The notes beneath the pieces were generated by a model that made no database searches, was not told where the DNA came from, and saw only the letters and a program-made list of their open reading frames with translations. The position numbers were made by a program, and so were the translations under genes. A DNA stretch of 62,076 nt, from contig NZ_ANFM02000055.1 of NCBI RefSeq assembly GCF_000333895.2, forward strand, positions 1-62,076, in the 5' to 3' direction. This stretch comes from Grimontia indica (GTDB lineage: Bacteria; Pseudomonadota; Gammaproteobacteria; Enterobacterales; Vibrionaceae). Below, one piece after another: positions 22,556-36,358 of this stretch (its first letter is position 1; every line of letters starts with the position of its first letter).

Positions 22556-24138
22556 GATGCTGTGTTACCGTTCCAGTCTTCACGTGAAAGGAAGAAAGCA
22601 AAATAATCTTTGTCTCCCTCTGCTGTGATTAGGGTTTGCGTGTCCTTTTCCTTTGAAAAACCAAGCTTGTGGTGAAGGTAAAGGACTTTTGGATTGCTGC
22701 AAAGCACCCGGCTGCGAATACCTTCAAGCTCCAACTTATCAAAGCCTAGATGTAATGCTTCAAATAACAGCGTAAATCCAGTGCCTGAGGGCGCTTCAGG
22801 GGACTTATAAAACCCCCATTCTGCGGTGTTGGATTTCCTTTCAATCTCAGTGAAGGAGACCATGCCAACTGGCGTTCCCTCAGCGTGCCCAATAAAAAAC
22901 TGTTTGGTGGCGTCAGTTGAAGCTTTGGCAAACCAACGCTCATGCTCCTCAGCGCTGATTTCATGTTGGGTAAACATCATCTCGCGAACGCCAGGGTCAT
23001 TTCGCCAACCCCGAACCATGGGTAAGTCTTCGGTCGTCATGAGGCGAAATGTCATCTGACTATTTGTTTCAGGCGGACAAAATCTCTCCATGACTTCGAC
23101 TACACGCTGAGCACCATTGCCATCGATGTCTGATTTTTCCAAGCGATAAGGCAAAGTTTTCCAATGTTCCGCCAGCCATTTCAGCTCATTGGCGTAATCG
23201 TGCTCGGTGGTTTTATCGCTGACACCAAGGTAACGATACAGACCGCTGGCCCCAAGGTGTTCGGCCATTTGACGTTGGTTTTCTGCAACGGAAACGAGGG
23301 TTCCCGGCACACCGAGACTGGCGCGTTCAATCGCGCTGACACCGGCACCGCCAAAAGCATATCGGCAGGCGGCGAGTTCAGCTTCGTAGTCGGGCAGGTT
23401 TTCAGAAAGCGTCACGAACTCCGGTAAAGGCAGCGACGCAATTTCATCTTTTCTCGGATTCGCTAACCCGTGCACAACATGCAGCCGGAAGGGGAGTGAA
23501 TCGAAGTGTCTACTGGCGTTCAGAAGTTTAATGCATTCGCCACTTGGGTCTGTGCCACTGAAAAAAGCCAGTACGACATTCTTTAGCGCTGGAGGCTGTT
23601 GGCGAAGCTCGGAAAAGCGCGGACGCAGCAGGCCAAACTTTGGTCCCAGAAGTTGAGTACATTCCTTTGGCACAACCTGATGATAGCGGTTTTCAAAATC
23701 CGGCCATGGGTTGTGGTCTAAGAGCACATCACACTTGTGTTCGCGGTTAGCCAGATCGTCGATGGTAAAGATTCTGGCACCCGATGTACGCATCAGGTTT
23801 TGCCACTCGCTGTCGAGCGCATAATGATCCATGGCAATCCAGTCAGGCTTAAATCCTTCCAGTGCTGCCAAGCTTTCGTTTGCATCAGCTTCCTGTGTCA
23901 CGCCAAGCCAGTGTTTGTAATCACCGGCATCGGGTAAGAAGGTTTCCTGAATAGTTTTCAGGGAAATGACATCGACACCCTGAGCTTTGCTGTAATCGAT
24001 AAGGTTGCCTGTCAGAGGGCGGCTAAGAAGCACAACCTCATGGCCGCGCTCAATCAGCTTTTTTGCCAGCACCTGACAGCGCATGATATGTCCGGTACCA
24101 ATCTGGCTGGAGGCATCGACGCGAATCGCAACCCTCAT
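22552..24138 (-). CDS. pseG: PseG-PseH fusion: UDP-sugar hydrolase and N-acetyltransferase of pseudaminic acid synthesis
   Basis: This 528-residue protein carries two steps. Residues 1 to about 350 are PseG, which removes UDP from the sugar nucleotide (MRVAIRVDASSQIGTGHIMR and FGGAGVSAIERASLGVP are characteristic). From about 360 onward is PseH, a GNAT acetyltransferase that acetylates the 4-amino group (FRLMTTEDLPMVRGWRNDP, NTAEWGFYKSPEAPSGTG). The two enzymes are separate genes in Helicobacter and Campylobacter. Here they are continuous in one frame, with 4-base overlaps to both neighbours. Confidence 0.92.
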   Translation of the reverse strand: MRVAIRVDASSQIGTGHIMRCQVLAKKLIERGHEVVLLSRPLTGNLIDYSKAQGVDVISLKTIQETFLPDAGDYKHWLGVTQEADANESLAALEGFKPDWIAMDHYALDSEWQNLMRTSGARIFTIDDLANREHKCDVLLDHNPWPDFENRYHQVVPKECTQLLGPKFGLLRPRFSELRQQPPALKNVVLAFFSGTDPSGECIKLLNASRHFDSLPFRLHVVHGLANPRKDEIASLPLPEFVTLSENLPDYEAELAACRYAFGGAGVSAIERASLGVPGTLVSVAENQRQMAEHLGASGLYRYLGVSDKTTEHDYANELKWLAEHWKTLPYRLEKSDIDGNGAQRVVEVMERFCPPETNSQMTFRLMTTEDLPMVRGWRNDPGVREMMFTQHEISAEEHERWFAKASTDATKQFFIGHAEGTPVGMVSFTEIERKSNTAEWGFYKSPEAPSGTGFTLLFEALHLGFDKLELEGIRSRVLCSNPKVLYLHHKLGFSKEKDTQTLITAEGDKDYFAFFLSREDWNGNTAS

Positions 24139-24836
24139 AGCTCTCCCCGCTGTTCAAGAATTTGATAGAGCATTTCAGCGCGGATCCAATCGTCGGGCTC
24201 ATCGATATCCTGAACCCGGAAATGAGGGATCTGAACGGCTTTGGAATGTGGTGCGAAAATCGGTTTGCCGGAGAGGAAAGCGTCCGGCTTGCCCCAGTAG
24301 AACATCCCCGCATCGTGATATGCAGTCTCTAAATCCTGTGAGCGGGTGGAGAAATGCTCAGGCCAGAACATCTCCACATTGCCTTCGCCATTCATTCGGA
24401 TACTACGCTGAATGGGGAATGAAAAGCGTGTGGCGGCGAAAGTGTACTGGGTCTGTTCTTTTTCCAATAGCGCAAGACCCTCTTCAAGATCCTTTGCGCG
24501 GGTAAACGGCACGGTGGCGTAAAGACAGCAGACCGAGCCCAATGGACGGGTGTCGTTCTCCTGAAGCCATTCGATGGCATGTTTGATCACGTCCAACGTT
24601 GTCGCATGGTCATTCGCGATATCTGCAGGACGAAGGAAAGGCACCTCTGCGCCATGTTCTTTGGCGACACCGGCAATATCCTCGCTGTCTGTCGAGACAA
24701 TGATGCGGTCAAACAGGCCAGACTTTTTAGCGACATCAATGGCATAGGCAATGATTGGCTTGCCAATGAAGGTCTTGAGGTTTTTTCCCGGAATACGCTT
24801 ACTGCCACCACGGGCAGGAATAATACAGACTTTCAT
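24135..24836 (-). CDS. pseF: CMP-pseudaminic acid cytidylyltransferase PseF
   Basis: This 233-residue CMP-sugar synthetase activates pseudaminic acid with CTP. The nucleotide-binding start CIIPARGGSKRIPGKNLK is diagnostic, and STDSEDIAGVA and the YHDAGMFYWG region fit PseF rather than CMP-sialic acid synthetase. It lies between pseC and the pseG-pseH fusion. Confidence 0.92.
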   Translation of the reverse strand: MKVCIIPARGGSKRIPGKNLKTFIGKPIIAYAIDVAKKSGLFDRIIVSTDSEDIAGVAKEHGAEVPFLRPADIANDHATTLDVIKHAIEWLQENDTRPLGSVCCLYATVPFTRAKDLEEGLALLEKEQTQYTFAATRFSFPIQRSIRMNGEGNVEMFWPEHFSTRSQDLETAYHDAGMFYWGKPDAFLSGKPIFAPHSKAVQIPHFRVQDIDEPDDWIRAEMLYQILEQRGEL

Positions 24837-24843
24837 TTCGTCC

Positions 24844-26999
<2,156 letters not shown>

Positions 27000-27082
27000 T
27001 TAGTCTCAGTATCTGATTGAAATTTTAACTGATAGCGCCAATTTCGGTGGGAGAAAATTGCCTACACCGTGATTGGATGACG

Positions 27083-27116
27083 AAAAAAAAGGCAATCTCT
27101 TTCGAAATTGCCTTTT
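27083..27116 (-). terminator. Terminator of the his operon
   Basis: GGCAAT and ATTGCC pair around a 10-base loop, with A-runs and T-runs on both sides, so it can act on either strand. It lies 21 bases beyond the hisI stop. Confidence 0.8.
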
Positions 27117-27136
27117 TCTGCGGTTTGCTTAGAAGC

Positions 27137-27765
27137 TTACTTGTGACGTTCCTTCAGCTTATTTGCTACATCTTCGAGCGAGAAGCCTTGGTCTTGCAGC
27201 AGCACCAGCAAGTGGTACATCAGGTCTGCAGACTCGTTGATTAGCTCCTCCTTATCGCCCGACGTCGCTGCAAGCGCGACTTCGACGCCTTCTTCGCCCA
27301 CTTTCTGCGAAATGCGCTTGGTGCCCTTGGCATACAAGGACGCCGTATAAGACGTTGAAGGATCGGATCCTCGACGGGAAGCCAGCACCTGCTCCAATTG
27401 ATGAAGAAACACCAGAGTAGGTTTGTTCGCGTCGTCTTCGCCCCAGCAGGTTTCAGTGCCAAGGTGACAGGTTGGGCCGATTGGGTCGGCTTGCACCAGC
27501 AGGGTGTCTTTATCGCAGTCCACAGCGATGTGCTTGAGACGCAGCACGTTACCTGAGGTTTCGCCTTTGGTCCAAAGACGCTCCTTGGTGCGAGAGAAAA
27601 AGGTCACTTGCTCGGTATCGAGCGTTTTTGCCAGCGCGTCCTGATTCATGTAACCCATCATCAGAACCTGTCCGCTCTGCGAGTTTTGGACAATGGCAGG
27701 TACCAAGCCGTCGACTTTTTCCCAGTCGATGCTTTCAGCGAGCGCCGCGTTTGATTGTGTCTGGC

Positions 27766-27769
<4 letters not shown>
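27137..27769 (-). CDS. hisI: Phosphoribosyl-AMP cyclohydrolase / phosphoribosyl-ATP diphosphatase HisIE
   Basis: This 210-residue bifunctional enzyme catalyses steps two and three of histidine synthesis. The N-terminal cyclohydrolase domain has the zinc-linked [10 protein letters not shown] and [12 protein letters not shown] segments. The C-terminal pyrophosphohydrolase domain (about 115-203) has [11 protein letters not shown]. It overlaps hisF by 4 bases and ends the operon. Confidence 0.96.
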
Positions 27770-29264
<1,495 letters not shown>

Positions 29265-29867
29265 TTACATCTCCAAAAAGTTCTTAATCAGTTGCGCACC
29301 AGCTTTGCTTGAGCGCTCAGGGTGGAATTGCACGCCGTAATAGTTGCCACTCTGCACTGCTGCGGTAAAAGGCTTGCCGTAGTCGCACTCACCAATGGTG
29401 TAATCACCAACTGGCATGGCGTAGCTGTGAACAAAATAGAAGTAGCTGTTTTCTGGAATGTCTTTAAACAGCGGGTGATTGTTCACAGGGGTCACCGTGT
29501 TCCAACCCATGTGGGGAAGCGGCAGCTCGCCGGTTTCCATCAGGCTGGTGTCGGCATCAACATGGCCGAGGCAGTTCACCTGCTCTTTGCCTTCCTGTGA
29601 GGATTTACCCAGAAGCTGCATACCAAGGCAAATGCCGAGAAGAGGCTGTTTGACTTCGCGTACCAGCGAAATCAGGTCGCGCTCTTCCAGGTTTTTCATC
29701 GCCTCGGACGCGGTGCCTACACCCGGTAGGAAGAGTTTATCTGCTGCCAGCACAACGTCTGGGTCGCGGCTGATCGTGACGTCGTAACCGAGGCGCTCAA
29801 TCGCAAAACGCACAGAGCTGACGTTTGCACAACCCGTGTCGATGATGACAATCTTTGCATCGCTCAT
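29265..29867 (-). CDS. hisH: Imidazole glycerol phosphate synthase glutaminase subunit HisH
   Basis: This 200-residue class I glutamine amidotransferase supplies ammonia to HisF. The nucleophile cysteine lies in [12 protein letters not shown], and the histidine and glutamate partners in VQFHPERSS. It shares one base with the hisB stop. Confidence 0.97.
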   Translation of the reverse strand: MSDAKIVIIDTGCANVSSVRFAIERLGYDVTISRDPDVVLAADKLFLPGVGTASEAMKNLEERDLISLVREVKQPLLGICLGMQLLGKSSQEGKEQVNCLGHVDADTSLMETGELPLPHMGWNTVTPVNNHPLFKDIPENSYFYFVHSYAMPVGDYTIGECDYGKPFTAAVQSGNYYGVQFHPERSSKAGAQLIKNFLEM

Positions 29868-30934
29868 TACAGCACCCCTTTGCTGCTTGGCAGCTCGTTA
29901 CCTTCTACGCGAATCGCCTGACGCAAAGTGCGGCCATAGGCTTTAAACAGGCTTTCCACGATGTGGTGTGTATTGTCGCCGTCTGATGACAAGTGCAGAG
30001 TACAGGCCATGGTGTCAGTCAGTGAGCGGAAGAAGTGCTCGACCATTTCTGTAGAGAGGTCGCCAACCTTGTCCTGAGAGAAGGTCGCTTCGAACTTGAG
30101 GTAAGGACGGCCAGACAAATCCAGAGCACATTGCGCAAGACACTCATCCATTGGCAGACTGAAACCGAAACGACCGATACCGCGTTTGTCACCCAGCGCT
30201 TCTTTCAGCGCCTGACCCAGCGCGAGCGCCGTGTCTTCTACTGTGTGGTGATCGTCGATGTGTAGGTCGCCATCAACCTCCACTTCCATACGGAAGCCAC
30301 CGTGGGTCGCGATTTGATCCAGCATGTGGTCGAAGAAACCAAGGCCAGTGCTGATCTTATTGCCGCCAGTTTCGTCCAAGTTCACCGTGATTCGGATGTC
30401 CGTTTCTTTGGTGGTACGAACAACGGTTGCCACGCGAGGGTTGGTGGTCAAATCCTTCAGAATTTGCTGCCAGCCCATGGTTTCCGGGTTGTATTGAATA
30501 CCGCGGATCGCCATGTTTTCAGCAAGCTGCAGGTCGGTCTGACGGTCGCCAATCACGGCAGAGGTTTTGAAATCCACACGGCCTTGCTGGAGGTAGTCTT
30601 TAACCAAACCAAGTTTTGGCTTGCGGCAGCTGCAATCTTCGTGGTCGAAGTGTGGGCAAATCAAAACGTCAGCAAATTTCACGCCTTGAGATTCGAAAAT
30701 CTCCATCATCATGTTGTGTGGAGCGTCGAAATCTTCTTGTGGGTAGCTGTCAGTGCCCAGACCATCTTGGTTGGTCACCATCACCAGCTTGTAGCCAGCG
30801 TCTTGCAGTGCCAGCAGGGCAGGGATCACGAATGGCTCAAGCTTGAGCTTGTCGAGGCGGTCGACCTGAAAATCTACAGGTGGCTCAACAATCAGCGTGC
30901 CATCGCGGTCGATAAAGAGGATTTTTTCTTTCAC
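29867..30934 (-). CDS. hisB: Histidinol-phosphatase / imidazoleglycerol-phosphate dehydratase HisB
   Basis: This is the bifunctional 355-residue form typical of gammaproteobacteria. An N-terminal HAD phosphatase (FIDRDGTL at 7-14, zinc cysteines in [14 protein letters not shown]) is followed by the dehydratase (from about 165) with [12 protein letters not shown] and [10 protein letters not shown] metal motifs. It catalyses steps seven and nine of the pathway. Confidence 0.97.
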   Translation of the reverse strand: MKEKILFIDRDGTLIVEPPVDFQVDRLDKLKLEPFVIPALLALQDAGYKLVMVTNQDGLGTDSYPQEDFDAPHNMMMEIFESQGVKFADVLICPHFDHEDCSCRKPKLGLVKDYLQQGRVDFKTSAVIGDRQTDLQLAENMAIRGIQYNPETMGWQQILKDLTTNPRVATVVRTTKETDIRITVNLDETGGNKISTGLGFFDHMLDQIATHGGFRMEVEVDGDLHIDDHHTVEDTALALGQALKEALGDKRGIGRFGFSLPMDECLAQCALDLSGRPYLKFEATFSQDKVGDLSTEMVEHFFRSLTDTMACTLHLSSDGDNTHHIVESLFKAYGRTLRQAIRVEGNELPSSKGVL

Positions 30935-30958
30935 TACAAATTCCTTTTGTTGCGCTCT

Positions 30959-32005
30959 TTATGCCAGTTGCTGGCGGATAAAGGTCAGGGTCTTTTCACA
31001 CTCTTCGCGGTTGCCCACGCTGATTCGGATGCATCCTTCAATTGGCGAACGGCGCAAGATAATGCCGTTGTCCCAAAGGGCTGAGAACAGAAGATCAGCG
31101 TCTGGGAATTTCACCAGCAGGTAGTTGCCGTAGCCATCAAACACTTCCACGCCCGGCAGCATCGCAAGACCCGCCTGCAGATAAGCACGGTTGGCATTCA
31201 AATCCAGCACCTGATACTTCATGCGGGCAAGGCCTGCTTCGCTTAGCGCCTGTACAGCGATTTCAGTAACAGGCACTGGCACTGGGTATGGCGCAATCAC
31301 TTTGGTCATCAACTGAATGATCTGCTGATTCGCCAGCGTGAAGCCACAGCGCAAGCCCGCTAATGCGAAAGCTTTTGACAGAGTACGAAGAATCGCAAGA
31401 TTCGGGTAACGTACCAGCAGGTCCACAGTTGAGGCCTCTGGACAGAAGTCGATGTAGGCTTCGTCCATGACTACCAGCGCGCGGCCAGCCGTCATTTCCA
31501 GTAGCGTTTCAATATCGTCGCGGTTAATCAGGTTACCGGTCGGGTTGTTTGGGCTACACACAAACACCAGTTTGACGCTATCAAGATTCTTTTCGATTTC
31601 CGGCAGATTCAATTGCCACTCATCGGTCAGTGGCACTGTTTTGCGCACAACACCGGTTGTTTCTGCGCTGATGGCATACATGCCATACGTTGGTGGGCAG
31701 AACAGAATGCTGTCTTCACCGGTTTCACAGAATGTACGGATCAGCAGTTCGATGCTTTCATCTGCGCCACGAGAGGTGAGGACCTGCTCAGGGCGAACAC
31801 CTGCGTAGTCTGCGTAAGCACGGATCAGTTCTTCAGGCTGACAGGTGCTGTAGCGGTTAAGGCCAGCGCCATTGATGGTGTATTCGTTGTTAAATGGTGA
31901 TTCGTTAGCATTCAGCCAAACATCACCAGAACCACCCAGTCGGCGGGCGGACATGTAAGGGGTCAGTGCCTGAACGTCCTTACGGGCTAATTTTTCAATG
32001 TCCAT
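30959..32005 (-). CDS. hisC: Histidinol-phosphate aminotransferase HisC
   Basis: This PLP enzyme of about 348 residues converts imidazole acetol phosphate to histidinol phosphate. I start it at [11 protein letters not shown] (ATG at 32005, preceded by AAGGGGAAG); a frame extends 14 codons upstream into the end of his[10 protein letters not shown] and the PLP lysine in [15 protein letters not shown] are visible. Confidence 0.96.
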   Translation of the reverse strand: MDIEKLARKDVQALTPYMSARRLGGSGDVWLNANESPFNNEYTINGAGLNRYSTCQPEELIRAYADYAGVRPEQVLTSRGADESIELLIRTFCETGEDSILFCPPTYGMYAISAETTGVVRKTVPLTDEWQLNLPEIEKNLDSVKLVFVCSPNNPTGNLINRDDIETLLEMTAGRALVVMDEAYIDFCPEASTVDLLVRYPNLAILRTLSKAFALAGLRCGFTLANQQIIQLMTKVIAPYPVPVPVTEIAVQALSEAGLARMKYQVLDLNANRAYLQAGLAMLPGVEVFDGYGNYLLVKFPDADLLFSALWDNGIILRRSPIEGCIRISVGNREECEKTLTFIRQQLA

Positions 32006-32018
32006 TGCTTCCCCTTTA

Positions 32019-33314
32019 TTATTTTTTGTTATTGAGTTTTTCAACACGAAGGGTCACGGCGTTTCGGTGCGCATCCAGACCTTCAGCGTTGGCCATCGCA
32101 ACGACTGTCGGGGCCAATGCTTGCAGGCCATCAGATGACAACTCTTGTACTGTCATGCGCTTGCTGAAATCGGCAAGGCCAAGGCTCGAGTAGGTGCGCG
32201 TATAGCCGTAAGTTGGCAGCACGTGGTTGGTGCCAGATGCGTAATCGCCAACAGATTCCGGTGACCATGCCCCCAGGAAAATCGAGCCTGCGTTATCCAG
32301 CAGTGGCAGCAATTCACGTGGGTTCTTGGTCTGGACAATCAAGTGCTCAGGACCGTAGTTGTTTGAAATCGCAACACACTGGGTCAGGCTGTCTGCAATG
32401 ATGATGATGCTAGAACCCAGTGCCTGGCTTGCGATGTCAGCGCGGCTCAATACCCTGAGCTGGGCTTTGACGGCATCGGCCACTTTCTCTGCCAGCACTG
32501 GCGACGGTGTGACAAGCACAACCTGAGAATCTGGGCCATGTTCAGCCTGACTCAGCAAATCTGCAGCAACGAAATCCGCATCAGCATCTTCATCTGCAAT
32601 CACCAACACTTCAGAAGGGCCAGCCGGCATATCAATCGCTGCACCTTGGTGATCATTGCTGACCTGACGCTTAGCTTCGGTCACGAAGGCGTTACCCGGA
32701 CCAAAAATCTTATCAACCTTGCTTACGGTCTCAGTGCCGTAAGCCATGGCTGCAACAGCCTGCGCGCCACCGAGGTTGTAGACTTCATCGATGCCACAAA
32801 GCTTGGCAACGTAAAGAATTTCATCAGCGATTGGCGGTGGCGAACAAAGCACCACTTTACGGCAACCGGCGATTTGAGAAGGCACACCCAACATCAATAC
32901 GGTTGATGGCAGCGGCGCGCTGCCACCTGGAATGTAAAGACCAACACGGTTAATCGGGCGGGTCACCAGCTCACATACTACACCCGGCATAGTTTCTACC
33001 GTCAGTGGCTCTGCTTTTTGCGCTTTGTGGAAGCAAGCGATGTTGTCATAAGCCTGTTTGAGTGCTGTTTTGATTTCTTCACCCAGACGAGCTTCCGCCG
33101 CATCGATTTCGCTCTGTGAAACCTGAATATTCTCAGGCAGCACTTTGTCGAATTTCTCTGTCAGCGCTTTCAGCGCAGCATCACCGCCAGTGCGGACTTG
33201 TTTGATCACGCCTTCAACGGCTTCAGTGATTGATGCACTTTCAGAGATAGCAGGGCGCTCAAGCGCTTTCGCCTGCTGTGTATCACTGAGGGATTTCCAA
33301 ACCACTGTTTTCAT
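32019..33314 (-). CDS. hisD: Histidinol dehydrogenase HisD
   Basis: This 431-residue zinc enzyme oxidises histidinol to histidine in two NAD-dependent steps. Characteristic segments are [45 protein letters not shown] and QAEHGPDSQ. It lies 3 bases after hisG. Confidence 0.97.
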   Translation of the reverse strand: MKTVVWKSLSDTQQAKALERPAISESASITEAVEGVIKQVRTGGDAALKALTEKFDKVLPENIQVSQSEIDAAEARLGEEIKTALKQAYDNIACFHKAQKAEPLTVETMPGVVCELVTRPINRVGLYIPGGSAPLPSTVLMLGVPSQIAGCRKVVLCSPPPIADEILYVAKLCGIDEVYNLGGAQAVAAMAYGTETVSKVDKIFGPGNAFVTEAKRQVSNDHQGAAIDMPAGPSEVLVIADEDADADFVAADLLSQAEHGPDSQVVLVTPSPVLAEKVADAVKAQLRVLSRADIASQALGSSIIIIADSLTQCVAISNNYGPEHLIVQTKNPRELLPLLDNAGSIFLGAWSPESVGDYASGTNHVLPTYGYTRTYSSLGLADFSKRMTVQELSSDGLQALAPTVVAMANAEGLDAHRNAVTLRVEKLNNKK

Positions 33315-33317
33315 GGC

Positions 33318-34214
33318 TTACTCCATCATCTTCTCGATTGGCAGCACCAGAATGGAGCTCGCACCCAAGGCCTTCAGTTTTTCCATGGTTTCCCAGAACA
33401 GGTTCTCGGTACTCACCAGGTGAACAGCGACACGTTGTTTGTCGTGTGCAAGAGGCAGGATAGTTGGGTCTTCTGCGCCTGGCAGCAATTCAACCACTTG
33501 CTCCAAGGTTTCGCTTGGCGCGTGAAGCATGATGTATTTCGATTCTTTTGCTTGGATAACGCCCTTGATACGGGTCAGCAGGCGTTCAATCAGTGCAGTT
33601 TTGTCTGCGTCGAATTCACCCATGCGCTGAATAAGTACCGCTTTAGAGCGGAAGATAACTTCTGCTTCTTTCAGGCCGTTAGCTTCCAGCGTTGCACCTG
33701 TAGACACCAAATCACAGATAGCATCTGCAAGACCGGCGCGCGGCGCGACTTCAACAGAGCCGTTTAACATACAAGTGCTGAATTTAACGTCTTGTTTGTC
33801 GAGGTAATCTTTGAGGATATTTGGATAAGTCGTGGCAATACGCTTGCCAGCCAGATCCTGTGGGCCGTTGTAAGTTTTGTCTTTATCGATAGCGACAGAC
33901 AGGCGGCAGCCACCAAAGTCGAGACGACGAAGCTTCACGTACTCGTTTGGCTCGCCCAGTGCAACGCGCTCTAAACGCACTTCTTCGAGTTCGTTTTCGC
34001 CGATAACACCCAAATCAACCACACCATCCATGATGAGGCCTGGGATATCGTCGTCACGTACCAGCAGCAAATCGATTGGCATATTCTCGGCGTGAACGAT
34101 CAGACGGTCGCCGGAAAAGTTAATTTTCACACCGCAGCGCTTGAGCAGTTCGTGACACTCTTTCGCAAGGCGGCCTTTTTTCTGAATGGCAATTCTTAGA
34201 CGTTCTGTTTGCAT
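33318..34214 (-). CDS. hisG: ATP phosphoribosyltransferase HisG (long form)
   Basis: This is the first, feedback-inhibited enzyme of histidine synthesis. At 298 residues it is the long form, with a C-terminal ACT-like regulatory domain that binds histidine (from about 225). [12 protein letters not shown] and the phosphoribosyl site [18 protein letters not shown] are clear. It is the first structural gene after the leader-attenuator. Confidence 0.97.
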   Translation of the reverse strand: MQTERLRIAIQKKGRLAKECHELLKRCGVKINFSGDRLIVHAENMPIDLLLVRDDDIPGLIMDGVVDLGVIGENELEEVRLERVALGEPNEYVKLRRLDFGGCRLSVAIDKDKTYNGPQDLAGKRIATTYPNILKDYLDKQDVKFSTCMLNGSVEVAPRAGLADAICDLVSTGATLEANGLKEAEVIFRSKAVLIQRMGEFDADKTALIERLLTRIKGVIQAKESKYIMLHAPSETLEQVVELLPGAEDPTILPLAHDKQRVAVHLVSTENLFWETMEKLKALGASSILVLPIEKMME

Positions 34215-34290
34215 GATCTATTCCCTGTATCTTTTTCGCTATGACGACTTCCCGTTTCCTTAAAGTGTCATCGCAATTTTTTGAATCCTA

Positions 34291-34325
34291 AAAGTAAAAA
34301 CCCCCGGAAGGTTCGCTTCCGGGGG
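34291..34325 (-). terminator. his attenuator (intrinsic terminator)
   Basis: CCCCCGGAAG pairs with CTTCCGGGGG, followed on the minus strand by TTTTTACTTTT, between hisL and hisG. The competing antiterminator is also readable: the minus-strand copy of 34357-34367 (AAGGTTCTTCC) is complementary to GGAAG...GAACCTT in the terminator's first arm. A separate 7-bp stem TGGAAGA/TCTTCCA spans 34356-34382. Confidence 0.9.
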
Positions 34326-34406
34326 TCTGAATCTTGTGTTCGCTTTGATGACCGGTGGAAGAACCTTACTCCTTGTCTTCCAGTCGAAACCACATCTCCC
34401 GAAAGA

Positions 34407-34454
34407 CTAGTCAGGATGATGGTGGTGATGAATGGTCATGAGCGATTTTTGCAT
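34407..34454 (-). CDS. hisL: his operon leader peptide HisL
   Basis: This 15-codon peptide reads MQKSLMTIHHHHHPD, with five histidines in a row near the end. It is preceded by GAGAAG, 7 bases before the ATG. Ribosome stalling at the His codons when charged tRNA-His is scarce would favour the antiterminator. An internal in-frame ATG (34439) gives a shorter MTIHHHHHPD. The E. coli leader has seven histidines and the same HPD ending. Confidence 0.93.
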   Translation of the reverse strand: MQKSLMTIHHHHHPD

Positions 34455-34502
34455 ATTTTTCTTCTCTAAGTGCTGTAACGATTTAACGTTTGCTTGGCAT
34501 CA

Positions 34503-34530
34503 ACACTAACAAAATCGATAAAGATTGCAA
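34503..34530 (-). promoter_or_regulatory. Possible sigma70 promoter of the his operon
   Basis: On the minus strand, TTGCAA and TAGTGT are separated by 16 bases, about 50 bases upstream of the hisL start. The -10 element is poor, so this is tentative. Confidence 0.3.
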
Positions 34531-34617
34531 CACATTATTTCGATTAAAAACGACTTAAAAACAACCTTAGCAGTGCTTATTGGAGGGAATGCTTGAAATT
34601 GATGGAAATTGAAATGA

Positions 34618-34650
34618 AAACGCCCAGCTGATTTGCCGGGCGTTTAGTAG
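34618..34650 (-). terminator. Terminator after the beta-propeller gene
   Basis: AAACGCCC and GGGCGTTT pair around a 12-base loop and are followed on the minus strand by TTTTCATTT. It lies 7 bases beyond the stop codon. The space from here to hisL (about 34470-34617) shows only the his promoter region. Confidence 0.65.
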
Positions 34651-34657
34651 GAAACCC

Positions 34658-35911
34658 CTAATCAAGCGCGAGCATACCGTAGGTGCCAAGTTCTGGCATT
34701 CCGCCAACTTGTTGGTTCAGTGTCAGGTCGCCATTGGGCTTGATGTCGAAAACCAGAATCGCGCCTTGGTTACCGACTAATTGATAGAGGTGTTTGCCGT
34801 CGCGGCTCACTGTCATATCACTGTAAAATGCTGTCTCTGAACTGTCTTTATACGCAACGTCATTTTTTAACGTGACATCGCCTTTTTTGCTGACCGAAAA
34901 CGAACTGATTGAGCTAGAAAGTGCATTCGCAGCCCACAGCGTCTTGCCGTCCGGAGAGAGGGCTACCCAACAGTTGGCAATTTCATCGCCCTCTACATTG
35001 CTTCCGGTGAGCACGTCCTGTGATACGGCCGCAATCTGGCCTTTTTTATCTACGGTGTATGTCGAGAGTGAACCCGTTTGCCAGCTATAAAGCGGGCTTT
35101 GTACCACTTCGCCATTACCCTCTCGGAGCTTGAAATCTGGTGTCAGGAAGCGTGCTTTCGACATCAGGATGACATCTTTATTGTTGTCACCACGCACATC
35201 AAACCCAACAGGAATGGCCTGAAAACGGGATGCCTCAGCACGGGGACTGTCGATGCTGGAAACTGGGGACTCAGTCAGGTTGTCGTTTTCAATACCGAAA
35301 ACCTTCACTTTTCCTGTGACCAGCTCATTGACGTAAACAAACTCACCATTGGTCGAGAAACTGATCGTAGAAGGGCGGGCTTTTAGGTCGCGTCGGCTAT
35401 CTGCCACTATCGTCAGTTTGCCATCTTTGATTTGGTAAAGTGCGATGGAACCTGAGCCATTGTTGTCACCCACGCTTGCTGCAACGACTAAATCACCGGA
35501 AATATCGACAGAGATAGGGAACAGATCGGATGCTTTCGCCGTGTTCACCAAGGTGAGCTTTCCGCCTTTTTGCCTTTCAGACAGCGCGATGGTGGCGTCA
35601 CCGGGATTGACCGAGACAATGAGATTACCGTCTGCAGAAGCGCGAATGGCATTGGCTGAGATGAGTGGGTCATCGCCATTAGCTAACGGATGGTCTGGAT
35701 TTTTCTCAAGAGCAGGGATTTCCAAATCGCCTGTTCCTGTGCCGCCGGAAGAATATTCAGCGACCATTGCAAAGGTTCCTTTGTCATCTTTGAAATGGGC
35801 GATCGTGTTACCGTCAGCTTTATTGGTAACGACATAGATATCGGTTGCAGCTGAATGCGTTGCATAGGTGGAGATAAATAGTGTCGCGATAAGAGATAAC
35901 TTCTGTTTCAT
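34658..35911 (-). CDS. Secreted beta-propeller protein of unknown function
   Basis: This protein of about 417 residues has a signal peptide (MKQKLSLIATLFISTYATHS, cleaved near SAA) and then seven or so repeats of the WD/YVTN or lactonase-like propeller type (ISANAIRASADGNLIVSVNPGD, FSTNGEFVYVNELVTG, LSPDGKTLWAANALSS, VSRDGKHLYQLVGN). I use the ATG at 35911 behind AGGAT rather than the one three codons earlier. It is probably periplasmic. The 6-phosphogluconolactonase-like fold is recognisable, but the substrate is unknown and no operon partner is present. Confidence 0.7.
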   Translation of the reverse strand: MKQKLSLIATLFISTYATHSAATDIYVVTNKADGNTIAHFKDDKGTFAMVAEYSSGGTGTGDLEIPALEKNPDHPLANGDDPLISANAIRASADGNLIVSVNPGDATIALSERQKGGKLTLVNTAKASDLFPISVDISGDLVVAASVGDNNGSGSIALYQIKDGKLTIVADSRRDLKARPSTISFSTNGEFVYVNELVTGKVKVFGIENDNLTESPVSSIDSPRAEASRFQAIPVGFDVRGDNNKDVILMSKARFLTPDFKLREGNGEVVQSPLYSWQTGSLSTYTVDKKGQIAAVSQDVLTGSNVEGDEIANCWVALSPDGKTLWAANALSSSISSFSVSKKGDVTLKNDVAYKDSSETAFYSDMTVSRDGKHLYQLVGNQGAILVFDIKPNGDLTLNQQVGGMPELGTYGMLALD

Positions 35912-36109
35912 ATAAAACATCCTATTTAGAGATGAACCAGCCGAAACTTCATCCTAGGAGGTATTTTTATAAGTTAAATCTGATTTACCGTATTTGATTC
36001 GCTTTGAGCGGCATGTGAGTCTTTCGGGCCAAAAAGTAGGAAGTTGGAAGAGAAAAAGTTAGGGAATCAGAAACTAGGCGCCGGTAAAAGTCAGCTTTTC
36101 CAATCAGGT

Positions 36110-36295
36110 TCAAACATAGATATCGAGTAAACCATCGTTGTTCTTCTTGTTTTCCTCTGTGGTGGTTTCTTTATTGTCGTCGTGGCGTTCTTCTTCCTCA
36201 GCGCGCTTTTGTTGCTGTTGCTTGGTCTTATCCTGTTTGACGACGTTACCCACTTTTTGTGGCGAGTAATCTGAGATTTTGGGGAACCAATCCAT
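36110..36295 (-). CDS. Small, highly charged hypothetical protein
   Basis: This ORF of about 61 residues begins MDWFPKISDYSPQKVG behind GAGGAT and continues as a low-complexity stretch of K, Q, E, D and N (DKTKQQQQKRAEEEERHDD), ending DGLLDIYV. The clear ribosome site and an upstream-facing intergenic gap favour a real gene; a competing frame at 36091-36309 has none. No family is recognised. It may be disordered. Confidence 0.55.
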   Translation of the reverse strand: MDWFPKISDYSPQKVGNVVKQDKTKQQQQKRAEEEERHDDNKETTTEENKKNNDGLLDIYV

Positions 36296-36358
36296 CGTAT
36301 TATCCTCATGGTTGCTTCCCCTCTTTATCGGCAATTACCGTAGTTACTTGATGTTTTT

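Noticed and set aside
30302-31084. 260-codon open frame opposite hisB/hisC
   Set aside because: Antisense shadow; the minus strand carries canonical HisB and HisC motifs.
36091-36309. 72-codon frame overlapping the small charged ORF
   Set aside because: Its start lacks a ribosome site; the other frame has GAGGAT and a better ending.
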